The notes below the pieces were generated by a model that was not told the origin of the DNA, did no database searches, and saw only the letters and a list, made by a program, of their open reading frames with translations. This document shows, one piece after another, positions 52,701 through 64,000 of a stretch of 64,000 bases of DNA (position 1 is the first letter of the stretch; each line of letters opens with the position of its first letter). The stretch is taken from the NCBI GenBank assembly GCA_013400155.1, contig VXBM01000231.1:549141-613140 (forward strand). Direction: 5' to 3'. Made by a program: the position numbers and the translations under genes. The DNA is from Helopsaltes ochotensis. Lineage: Eukaryota > Chordata > Aves > Passeriformes > Locustellidae.

Positions 52701-55700
52701 CACTTTTACAGCAGTGAAATACAGATATCAAGCCAAATTATGTCTACTGATGAATGACTAAGAACAGAGTAGCAGTAAGAGTGCAAAGGCAATCCTAGCA
52801 CACCAGGAGAACTCTGCTGCAAGAGCCAACAAGCACCAGGGCAAGCAAGCAGCACCCGACCCTGGTAGCCCTTCCTGCTGCAGGGCGTATTGCAGCACAG
52901 GTGTTTCCCACTGTGTCTTACAAGTGCCAAGTCCATTTTTCAAACCTTGGTTGTAACTGCTGCTGACTTTAGAAACATAAGCTATTTTTAAAATGCATCA
53001 GCAAAAAAAGGTTAAATACAACCTTTTTCCTTTTATTTTCATGTTTGATAAACATTTCAGCAGGCATCTATCCAACTTAGGCAAGCTCTGGGTGTGCACC
53101 TGCTCCAAGCTTTGTCCCAGTCCCGGCTGCATGAATTAAATCCACTGCCTATGTTAATATTCAAACAACTTCTCCTATCCATCTCTCTCAGAAACCCCAT
53201 CACATCTCCTCCTACCCCCCTGCCCAGCAGACACTGAAATAATTTCACAAGCCGTACTACTGCACCCAGTGGTCTCCTCTCCAGCTGAAACAAAAGGACG
53301 GAGCTGCTGCTGCAGAGGTACTGCTGTGGGCAACACAGCGGCCACAGCGGAGGGAGTGATAACCAGACAGGACAGCATTCCACCAAAGGAGCTGGAGATG
53401 GCTGGTTCCAACAGGAGCCCAGTGTAGGCTCCCAGAGCCTCCTTCACAAGGACTCAGGTAAGAGGGCATCAAACAGTCCCCTTCCCAGAAAGTGTCTGAG
53501 CAACAAGGACCACATCCAAGGCTAACTCCAAAAGCTCATTTATTTGCTTTTATGATCTCTAAAAATATTACTAGGGGTTCAAGAAGTTATGTCTTTATTT
53601 TTCCTGCATCCTTCTAAGTAACTTCAGCAAGACGAGTATGATAAACAACATGAATCTGCCTAACATAACTACTCACACACACACTTCAAACAGCTTCAGC
53701 ATTTATAAATGTCTTCTCAATCTATATCCATCTTTCAAACCAGTAATGGTCAGTCCCACATTGCCATCTCCACTCCACACCAGCACATGGATGTTCCCCA
53801 GTCACTGGCTGCACCAGACCTCCAAAACTGCAAGACCTCCCAACTCAAATCATCTTTGCATCTGCTCCAGTAGAAAAAGTAATTTTTCACCCAAATCTAC
53901 AAATACACTCCTAAACCCTTGCCAATTTTCAGCCTGCTGGCAGAATGGCTGGATTTGTGCCTGCCCTGTTTGCACCACAAGGACTGCACCTGACTTGTGT
54001 GTGGAGGACAGCTTACTGTTTCACTTGAAATCGCCCAAGAAAAGAAACTGATCCCATGCACTCACAATCTCAGGCAAATCTTGGGGGGAGAATCATCTTA
54101 AAAACCAAACCAAGAGGACTAAAAATCCACCAAAATATAGAAAGAGCTAGAGCACGATGCAGCAGTTTCCCAGAGAGCAAACCCACTTCTCAGAGCCAGT
54201 ACACACAGGAAGAAATGATCTGCCAAGCAACTCAGCTCTTCGGCTGAAATCCAGAGGACAGCTCTGAAAAATCATCCTTCCACCACCAAGTTCCCACCAG
54301 CAAGCCTCTCTCCCAAGTTATTTGATACTTGCAGAAAGCCAACGGGAGAAGAGAGGTGATGAGAACTTCAGATGAGATCCAGCTGTACACTCCGAGCCTC
54401 CCCTCAGCACACGCAATGATGAGCACGAGGCTGAGACTACGGCAAAGAGAAAAGCTCTTGCATGTCCTCACTGTTTGCAGATCTGAGTCAGCCAGCAACC
54501 TCAGGTTTGCTTTATTCACAAAACAGCCAAGATCTCCCCTCTCTCTCCAAATTCATAGGACTTCAGAGCTACTCTCAGCAATTCAGCCTCAGTGCCCAGC
54601 AGGCAGGGGCCAGCGAAAGGTTTCAGACAAGCTTTCAGCCACTTCGCAAGGCAGCCCTGGCTGAAGGAAAGATCAGCTCTCTCACCTTTCTCACACACCT
54701 GTTTTCTCACAGCAGCAACAGTCCAGAAGAGTGACAGCATGGCCAAAGAGATAGATATACCACCAGCTAAAGTGGGGGGGAACATTTGTTCTTACAAGAG
54801 AAAGTGTAGGAACAAGCTTTTTCCACAGGAGAAGCTGAGGCAAAAATTCTTCAGTGATGAAACAAAAGCCTTACGGAGCCCGAAAAGGCAAGAATGTCAC
54901 TACTACACAAATGCTTGACAAGCAGGCAGATACCACGTCCAGAGAGGCATGCAAGTTGTAAGAGGTTAAGGGACAGACTTCTCATATATTTTCCCCTCTT
55001 ACAGTGCAAAACTATAACAACATAAAAATCATGACCGCTTTCTTCCAGCCTGAGAGGGAACTTGAAACAACACAATTACAATGAAGCTCAGACATGGGTG
55101 TCTCTCCTGGATGAACAAAGTACCAAGGAAGAGGACTGAGCAGCACGGAGAAGAGCACAGAAATCCATGCAGGGCTGGGTTGGTAAGAGGGTGGACAGAA
55201 TCTATAAACTGTACTAAAACACTAATGAACGTTGGAGAACCACAAATAGCACTTGGGAAATTAAAAAAAAAAGGGTTGAGACATACTAAAGGAAAGAAAT
55301 CTTTTCTTACAAGAGTTGGCTACAAAAATGTTTGGGGTAAAACAAGCAAGTAGGCTATTTCCCCAGAAGCAGGTAATTTATGGAAGGACAAACAAGGACA
55401 ACTGCAGTTTGTCAGGGTGGTCAGAGGGAAAAGGTAGGAGCCAAGCAGTGAGCCAAGATGCAAAGAGAAAACAACTTCAAAGCAATTGCTGCGGGAGGTT
55501 AAATTAGGTAAGAGTGTATTTTGCTAAGAAAGAAAAAGAGCAGGTGGTAATTGGGAGCATCTCTATAAATGGCCTTATTCCAACAGGAATGACAGTTACT
55601 GCAGAGCAAATGTTTATAAAATAAAAAAGATCCATTTAAACCAGTGGCCAGAGCATAACTAATTACTGCTGTGATATAGGAAGCCAACAGCTGCAGGGAC

Positions 55701-58700
55701 AAAGACATGCTCAGCCTTCAAGTAGCATACAGGGGCCATCGCTCCCTGAAAGTTTGGGTCTCCAGTTCCCTTTGGGCCCCCACAATGTACCATACATTCT
55801 TTGTCAGACACTGACAACAAAAATAACATGAGGGAACAGGCTGCCCCTGTTTCTTGAACATAAAATGCCAAAACACAAGCTTGGGACAGAACAACTTATC
55901 AACAAGTTAAAAGGTCTACACCAGCTCACGCAGCACATAGAGCACCTACGCTAACAGTGTGCAAAAGCAGTGCAATTTTTGAAGGTGTTTACCTTGCCTT
56001 AGTCGTCATTTTAATTTTTACGGACAGAGTTTAAAAGTGATCTTGTGATATTTTAAGCCCATGACCTTTGTTTAGAGTGCATGTCACTTGTAGCAGTACC
56101 TATTTTAATGCAGACTAAAACTTTTAGACTGAGTGGCACAATGGTTTTGCATTGGGAGGCACGTGACTTTACTTCACAGCACTTGTTTTTTTACAAAAGA
56201 TTGTGTCAAAACCTACCTGCTGAAACTGCCAGCCCCCAGCTACCACCTACTCATGATTCAGATGTACAAGAGGTGTTTCCCCCAAGGTTGGCTGGATCAG
56301 GGGACTCTTCTGGGGCTGGTTTCATTCTGCCAGCCTAAAGAAAGACCCAGAGTTAGTGAGCCCAGTTGTCTTCCCCCAGAGAAGTGGCAGAATATCTGGA
56401 GTGGTTTTTTTTTTTGTTTTGTTTTGGTTAAGACTACTTAATCCACTCATTGAGCTGGGTCTGCCTAGCAACAAGTTAGTTTTAAACTTGTATCATCCTA
56501 CTTGTGTTCCCATGGCTACTGTCATGAACAGTGTGGTAGCAGCTGCACAAATCAGCACAAGGGTCCCAGGAGGGACATCTTTAAGATTCCCAGACAGAAA
56601 ACAATACCGAGAAAGTACAAATGCTACACCTGGTATGCCTGCCTGCCTTCACAGTCCTTTACTCCTCCCAGAAGCACCTACACCAGCTCCCTCCTAAGGA
56701 TGGAGAGATGTCAGCCAAAGGGATAGATGTGCACCCTGGTATCACTGATCATTTCACATTCTTTAAAACAAAAAAGCTTGGGTTACAGATGCCACACTTC
56801 TCACACAGCTGTTAGCAACCTAAATGCAGAACTATGCACAACTCCAGCCAGGAGCACCTGCTACATGGGGCAGTGGGCTCTCAACACAGGGTGGGAGGAG
56901 AAAAATCCCCCCCCGTCACCATTTACACAGGGCCAAAACTCAAGCCAGTGTTACTGATGAGAACAGGGGATAAGTTTAGACACCCAAAGAAGGTAGGAAG
57001 TCAGAGGAAAGAGAAAAAAACTTCTTGCGTTTCAATGCAAGCTGCATGTAAAGAATTGCTACAAAAACAATGCTGTTATGTAGACCAGATTTTCCCAGTC
57101 CTGTCAATTTACTTCTTCCAGACAGAAGGCGATTTCCTACTCAATAGAGGTTTTTCTTAGTCTTTATCCATCCCCAAGCCTCATGTAGAACTAGAATCTC
57201 TCTGTACCCTCTCCAGGGACCAGCAGGCATTGTACACTGCATGCAAGCCTTGTTTATACATATTCCTTAGGGATTTCTGAACCCAGAAGCCATAACTACG
57301 ATTACACATTTGTTATGTTGTGCTTTCACATTAGGCTTACAAAGTCTAGAAGGACAGCGATTCAAGGTCATGTACACTAGTAATCATTTTCAATACTAAA
57401 CTTTCAAATCAAAGTCTATGAACTAAAGCCCAACCTGATAAAACATCCAGCCCAATCATCTAAAAGTACATGCACAAGCCATCATGGCAGGTTATCCCAG
57501 ATAGCTACAGAGCGCAGAACTGAAAAGCTGCAATAGACAGCCACGTGGCTAGACTCCCCTAATTAGACAACTGCACTGCAAAAAGCAAGCTCTCTCAGGT
57601 TAATATTTGAAATCCATCCAAGTGAAGAACACACAGCTAGGGGAGGGGGCAAGAAAGATTAAATAACTTTAAAGACAAAAACTCACAATCTTAAACTCCT
57701 ACCCCTAAAAGGGCAGGTGAATATTTTTCCAGACACACACCTAGTTACATACACAGAGTACCTATGAGACCCTATATCCCATAGACATATCTGCACAATA
57801 GAAGGACAGGGCTGAAGGGGGATAGACTAGAATTGCCTCAGGAGAGGGGATTTTTGCAATTTTATCACACTACTGCAGCCTCCTCTCCCCAGAGAGGCAA
57901 CATTTACCAATACTTCCTTTATGAAGTTCAAAGAGCAAGCTGCTGCATAAAGCTGAATTTTTGAAGATACTTGGAAAGGTAGGTTAAACTCTCTGGTTTC
58001 ATCTCAAAACCTTACATGAGAAGTACAGAAAATTTACTGAGTTTGACCTACAATACTTAAAGCCAGTGCTCATCACAACCAGTTGCATTTCAAAACAACG
58101 TGAGGAGCACAAAAGCAGCCCAATTCTCCAGTATGCTGGAGAAACTTTCACTGCCTTCACTAAGGTTGAACACATCCTCTTGCACTTTCAGAAAGCACAA
58201 AGTCATCAAAACTTTCATATGGAACAATACATTAAAGGCTTGAAAATTTTAAAGCAAGAGATACCTAATCAGGCGTTCCTTAAAAAATGTTTTTTAAGAT
58301 CAAGTTTAGCTTACAAATCAACTTTGTATTTTCAAGAACTGAATTTCAAAATGCTCTTTCAAGTCTGAACACCTAATGCGGGATTGCTCATCTTGTTATA
58401 CCGCCAAGTCTAAGCCTCAAAAGACAAGGTCACCCAGAGCAGAAAGAGGTACAGACTTCCTCGGAAAGGGGCATATTCTAACTACCCCAAAGTTTTATTT
58501 TTTTATTTGCTCTCTATACTCAGCTACTAGTCACCATGTCTCAATCTTACTTTACACTTGGTATGGGTAAGGCAAGCCTTGGCCACAACCAGAAATTGCC
58601 CTGTCTGAGGGAAGCAGGGACCAGCACTAACCACAAGCTTCTGAGGAGGCAGTTACTTCAGATTTACCTTCCTGGCACATATTAAGGAATTGCACATTAA

Positions 58701-61700
58701 AGTTACACCACAGTTAAATACATACATATGTCCAGCAGAGCACTGTCCATACTACTATGAAGGTATGTGACAGGACTGGAGCCCACTATAAGCCGCATTA
58801 TACAGTGTGCCTTGATCACAGAGGCAAAGATTTCCGAGCTAATTATAATGACTAATCACAGGGAGCTCTAAGCCCTCACTTGGCCAAGTCACAGACCTAA
58901 CTAGGACTGAAAACAAGAGTTTTAAGAGCACCTCATTAAGCAGCAGGAACCAGCTATGAAGAACAAAGCAGTCACTCTACCTAGTATTAATTCCAGTCCA
59001 GCTATTAATACATTTGTCAGTACATGAGACAGCTATTACCTCCACACACAAACAGTGCATGTGCCAGGCAGGGAAGGAAGCCACAGGCTTTGGCTACACT
59101 GAGATTTGTTTGTTTACAACAGCATTAAGGTTTGAGATGGATGTTCTTGGTGCTATTTGAATAATGAGAAAGCTCCAAAGCCATGCCTTGAAACATGTTT
59201 GAGTGGGAGCTGTGCTCACCACTAGAGCCTCTGCACCCCTTCACAGGACGAGTGAACAGGCTGGGTGAAAGCTGACTGCTGAGCAATGTAGGTTCAAAAA
59301 CGGTCTCCCCTCAGGCAAGCAGCCCACAGGTGAAAAAGATATGGCACCAAATCAACAGCTGCACTCCTGCTGAGGTGCCAGAGGTATGGATAACAAAGTT
59401 TCCAACTTGAGCACTACTCACCTTCTTCCGCAGGGTGGATTTTAAAAATGCGAGATAAGCTAAAGTGCCAGCATCTACAAGTCAGTTTCACTCTGCAGTA
59501 GCAGGACTGCAGCCTTTCCTGCCCTGGAGACTGGACCAGCAGTACGTACCACTGACAGAAAAAGGTGAGACACATTCACTAGGATAGTTGCCAGCCCAGT
59601 AAGGAGATGGCAGGAGTCACCTTCCCCCTTCCCCAGGGCTGCTGGACGCCAGCCTGACCCTTTGATTGTACCTAAATTCCTACAGTGCTGAAACAAAAAG
59701 CCAAGGCTTTGGCAACAGTTTCTGATGGAGCAGCTGGAGGTCGAGGACGTTCTCATCTGCTCTGCACTACAGCACATGCACAGAGGCTGCGACCTCTGAG
59801 AAGGCGGGCAAGGTAAATATAGCCTATGAGGAAGTATGGCACTGAGCAGACTACAACTACAGGGAAAAGCTCCTCCTCTCCCACCAGTTTAAGAGAAAAC
59901 CTGCAGTTCCTAAATCTTCCACCACCTAATTCTGAAAACACACTGTAGTTGGGGATGATGTACGTCTCCTCAAACAACAGTGAAAGACCCAAGGTGTGTG
60001 TGGTTTACCAACACACCAGGCAGCCTCTGTCAGTCCAAACACCTTGGGCATTAGTACATTATGGTTTGGTATTTCGGATTAGATCAAACACCCTCTTAAC
60101 TCTTCCTTCTTTTCCAAAGGGACTGTAAGTGAGTTCCCGCCTGTTGAGTTTAAGGCACAGTCATTTGAAGAGATGAGATAGCTTTCCAGGATACCAGTAT
60201 TTCCAGTTTCAGGAGTTTGGTTTTGAAATTTCCACTTGCTTAGATGAAGATCCCAAAGTCTCACCTAAAAAGCACTTTTTTTTTTCTCATCCCTTTTCTG
60301 ATGAGTCCATTCAGCAAAACACCATTTTCTCTACACTCATTAGGTACTCAGACTACTTGCAAACTATTAAGACTGGGAGGCACAGGACAAGCTTCAAAGA
60401 AAGAACCAGAAAAAGCAGGCTGGGAGTTGGACTTGTCAAGTGTAAGTCATAAGGGGGCTTATAATAACCTCTTGTTAAAGGTTACAGTCCTGACTGTGCA
60501 GGTCAATAGGTGCCTCTGCCCAAAACCCCATGAAGTAGGTGATGATACAACCTAATAAAACATGGCCTTTACAACCACCAGAGAAATACAACAGCTCTAG
60601 GGGGAACAGACACCCAGGGGCTGTACCAACACTATACTTTCAACCTTTGAACCAAAATAGGCAGAGAATAAGCACATTTCAACTGCCAGAGTTGGATGGA
60701 TGCATTAGCTTCTTCCCCTAGGACATGGCCATGCCACCACTTCCACACAGTGATCAGGCACTCCAGGTAAGAGACAGCAGTGACTGTCTTAGTTGGGTTT
60801 TGGGGTTTTTTTTTTCAGCTCTTCTTAGACACAACTACATTGACAAGGTTTCTCATTCTAGCGAAAAGAGTTGCTGGCTTCTTTTCCCCCTTCATTTTTT
60901 GGCAATGCTGAAACAACAATCTTGGTCACGAAAGAAGGCCTGGGAATACCAACTGTTTGTGCAGGAGCACAGAGTGCAGCTAACAGTGTGGACCAGAGAA
61001 CAAGCTCCTCAAGGATTAGTGACATTCTGGCAGTGAGCACCTTTCAGTAGGCTTTTCTGAGCTGAGGGGTGAAAGCACTACAGGTGGATTTCCTTCCACC
61101 ATTTTTCTTTTACTGTTACAGTACAAAACCAAAAACTTGGGAAGACAGCAACACTGCAAGCAAGGGATTGAAGTCTCACAGCTGACATACATCCTAAATT
61201 TGCATTTACACAAGACACTGTTGAGTCAAACCTGCTTTTCCTCATCTATTTCTACTGAAAAGTGCCCCAGAAGCTGCTTTCCAAAGATGACCAACACAAC
61301 CAATGTCCAAAGACACAAGACGTGGCTAGTATTTTTACTGCCATTGCAACAAAGAAGGAAATCTAAACTTGTATTGCTACAAAGGCCAAGAAAAAAAGTT
61401 TGTCTGCCTTCAATACAAGTCAAAATTTGGGAGTAACTGTTCTCTTCAGGGAGTTATTTAACACTCCTCAAAATTATGGAAGCTTTAATCATTAGTGAAA
61501 TTCACTGGCTCTGTTACAGTGCTCACTAACGTTTTCTTCCTCCTATTTTCAGTGTTCCAATAGCATAAATTAATAAGCAACAAATAAAACAGTCAAGTAC
61601 AATATCAGTGCTTTCCCATACAAAAGATTTTTATTTAGCTTTAGGATATGTAATGTTTCCTTCCACTGAGTTTTTCCATTAACAAGACATGTGGGTTTCA

Positions 61701-64000
61701 TTTATATGGATTAAAAGAACCATAATAGTTTGCCTCTTCAAAATCTTCCGTGTCTGTTTCAGAACTCACAAGAAATGCTGACCTACCAATATCAGTCTTC
61801 GTTTAACACACAGGATTTTGGGCTGGCAAATAATTGATTCTGAGCTCTAATAGAGAAGAAATAGCAGACACAACAGCAATTTTTCACATCACATCTGTGA
61901 ACTCAAGGCCAAACAGTGAAGCATAGCTGAAGGGCAAGTTTTAGTGAGTCTAGAGGGCTCTGGCATGGGGTCTTCAGCCCAAGAAGTTTTGCCTATTCTT
62001 TTCCCAAGTTGAAGCGGCATGTTTAATACACACATTGCCTCTGCAAAAGCCTTGCCTTTACTGTACAGCTACTCTTATTATACAAATGACAATAAAGGTG
62101 TAAGTACTGTAACAATAATAATAAAGCTGTAAGTTTTTAAGATAATAAAAGAAGCAGGATCAATGTAGTGAGAACATACTTTCCCAAAACATGGGGAGAT
62201 TGGGATAGGTAAAAAGGATGGCAACATTAACTTTAGCAAAGAACCTACAGGCTCTGCCAGCTCATGGAATAGGCCTTGCCACTGTAAAGAGACTTAATAA
62301 AAGGAGCTGTAAGAACCACCTCCTACAGAGGATTCCAGCCACGAGCATTTTTACAGTCAAAGAATCACATCAGGCTTTTCCTTGGCCACTGCCACAGCAA
62401 GTTTTAGCCACAAGGAATATTACAAACTTACAGCAAGGTATTTTAATTCAGAATGTGAACTTGTTGTTTTCTGGTTTTTGGAGCTGTCATTTTCTTTCAA
62501 GGATGAAGGAAAAACAAAGCAGTACAACCCTTAACCCTTTTCCTCATACTCTGGCGTAAAGGAAGGGAGTGACAAGAACTTTCTATCCTTCATGCTAACA
62601 AAAAGATGAAGTCCCTTCACTTCCTAAACTTAGGCAACCACTGAGAGCACTCTCTTCACTTACAGGCCATACCATGCAATAGTTTTTTGCTCTTCTCTAA
62701 CTATATAACTCATGATACCCAGATTAACATCCCACCACAGCCTTGTTCTACCTCTCTTTTTTCCTGCAGCTCCATAGAAAAGGATTTCAGACCTTTCAAA
62801 GCTTTCCTAATTTCACTGCTCTTTGCAGCAGCTCACATGTGGCTGAGAAGTGAAACGAAATGCTTTCTCTGCCCCCCTGCATGGGGACAGAGGAACTGCT
62901 CCGTAAAATGCTGATGTAGAATAAACAGTTACAAATATACTTCAGCCAAACCCGAGGTATAATTGAACATTAAGTTTAAAAAAAAGAAATGCACACAAGG
63001 CCTGGTCTGTGTTATTTTCCCCTCAGTCACAGTCAGAGCAGCATGAGCACTCCGCATTTTCCCAGGCAGCTAACCTGAAGGTGAAAGCCTCCACAACTCA
63101 ACAACAAACAACTTTAAAGCTTTAGGACCTTTTGTTTAACCAGTCACTAATATTTTTAGTGAGAAACAGATGCACACTCTGATAACACTATTTCATAGAT
63201 TTCACATTACCAGTGAGACAGGACAACTAAACAGTTTTAGTCAAAATGTCTTAGTGCAGCATGTTAGGCTTATTTAGGGTTTTCCTTCTTAAAGAGGGAA
63301 ACAAAAGAGACATAATAAATGAACTTAATGTAGCTTTTAGCCTTTAGGACCAAAAAGAGATGACAAAATTCAGGGAACAACGTGGCATTGCAAATGATTC
63401 CTGGGTAATTCCACAAGACAGGAAACAAACTCTGCCATACGCAAGCAGATAAAAGTTTACCCCAAACTTCTTAACTAAAAGGTTTACTTTTCAGAAACAG
63501 AAAAAAAAACCCCAGAGGCCAGTAAAGGTGGATCTGATGCCCATTCAGAAGTCATGAGAAGACTGATCATTTACTTTGGGTGAACCGACTATGAGATTGC
63601 TGTATTACACTGTGTACTCAAACACAATCACCTGCTGATCCCGTGTTAGGGTACAGATTACTCAGAAAAAAACTTGTTTCTTCAGATCACACACTTCCCC
63701 CTCCCTTCCACTCCACACAGCACAGAAAGCAGTAAGCTTTGTATAGGTCACTGTATGTCTGTAAGTTTAAACCACAACAATGTACATCTGAGTACACAAC
63801 AGTGAGGAAGCAGCTTCCCACCACCCCCCCCCTATTATATTAGAGAAATGAATTGCTCAAAAGAGCATAATTCACCAGGGTGACTGTAAAGCCCAAGTAT
63901 TGCTGTGATACGTGGCTGATAAGTCAGTGTGATGCACGTTGTGTGCTACAGAAATGCTGCGTTTGACCTACAGATTGAAAACCAGTGTCAACTGCTGCCT

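Larger units (their letters stand above)
1..64000 (-). other. RCOR1: RCOR1 (CoREST1) gene body, partial: internal exons and introns
   Basis: Three minus-strand exons at 24772-24689, 6949-6897 and 2855-2694 join in frame to give about 100 residues matching RCOR1, so the sequence between and around them is read as RCOR1 intron. RCOR1 is a nuclear scaffold that links the demethylase LSD1/KDM1A and the deacetylases HDAC1/2 to repressors such as REST. Two residue choices separate it from the paralogue RCOR3: an ARRSQEREN stretch in the first exon and GKTFHRIQQM (not GKSFHR) in the third. The family comparison is from memory. The alanine-rich N-terminus and the start of ELM2 are missing on the right. 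The rest of SANT1, the linker and SANT2 are missing on the left. The outer limits of the gene cannot be seen, so the full-window extent is inferred. Confidence 0.85.
24773..64000 (-). other. RCOR1: RCOR1 upstream intron, at least 39 kb, incomplete
   Basis: No coding exon is recognisable here. The acceptor for the 24772 exon is at its left end, and the preceding exon, which should encode the GPQYQAVVPDFDP region, was searched for in reverse complement by eye and not found, so it should lie beyond 64000. The content is ordinary A+C-rich intron on the plus strand. It holds one clear old CR1 fragment (33.25-33.63 kb), a GC-rich and partly CpG-rich block (about 36.4-37.25 kb), other GC-richer patches (26.5-27.3, 32.2-32.5 and 50.3-51.1 kb), and small low-complexity tracts listed separately. 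Chance open frames are common but none carries a recognisable domain. A long first or second intron is usual for this gene family. A missed short non-coding exon cannot be excluded. Confidence 0.75.

Noticed and set aside
1..64000. CRISPR arrays, tRNA or rRNA genes, insertion sequences, phage or bacterial operons
   Set aside because: No regularly spaced direct repeats, no clover-leaf or conserved rRNA words, no ribosome-binding-site-led gene clusters. The spliced RCOR1 exons show that this is vertebrate nuclear DNA.

Overview
The window is a piece of vertebrate nuclear DNA, most likely from a bird or another sauropsid. Three short coding exons, all on the minus strand, splice in frame into the ELM2 and first SANT region of RCOR1 (CoREST1), the scaffold of the LSD1/HDAC1/2 corepressor complex. 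Everything else I can read is intron of that gene or repeat sequence. The bird/sauropsid call rests on CR1-type LINE remnants at about 33.25-33.63 kb and 12.17-12.23 kb and on the absence of recognisable Alu, B1 or L1 sequence. It is an inference and does not identify a species.

Layout in the direction of transcription (right to left): 64000-24773 is at least 39 kb of upstream intron. It holds an old CR1 fragment, a CpG-rich block near 36.65-37.25 kb, C- and A-rich low-complexity patches, and no exon I recognise. The exon at 24772-24689 encodes the first part of ELM2. A 17.7-kb intron follows, with a 77-base A run, a CR1 tail and a small CpG cluster. The 53-base exon at 6949-6897 continues ELM2. 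A 4.0-kb intron follows, then the exon at 2855-2694, which finishes ELM2 and enters SANT1. From 2693 to 1 is the start of the next intron, carrying an (AAT)n microsatellite of about 29 units. The 5' exons (alanine-rich N-terminus and the start of ELM2) lie beyond 64000. The 3' exons (rest of SANT1, linker, SANT2) lie before position 1.

All three exons have canonical AG/GT borders on the minus strand, and the codon phases match across each junction, so this looks like an intact gene and not a retrocopy. Many open frames of 60-230 codons exist, mostly on the plus strand. None resembles a protein family I know, and I treat them as chance frames favoured by the A+C-rich plus strand. I found no tRNA, rRNA, CRISPR array or bacterial or viral gene system, and nothing that amounts to a new biological system. 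The points most worth checking are the CpG-rich intronic block with a minus-strand splice donor, the CpG cluster beside the CR1 tail, the G-run just downstream of the 24.7-kb exon, and the long pure A run.
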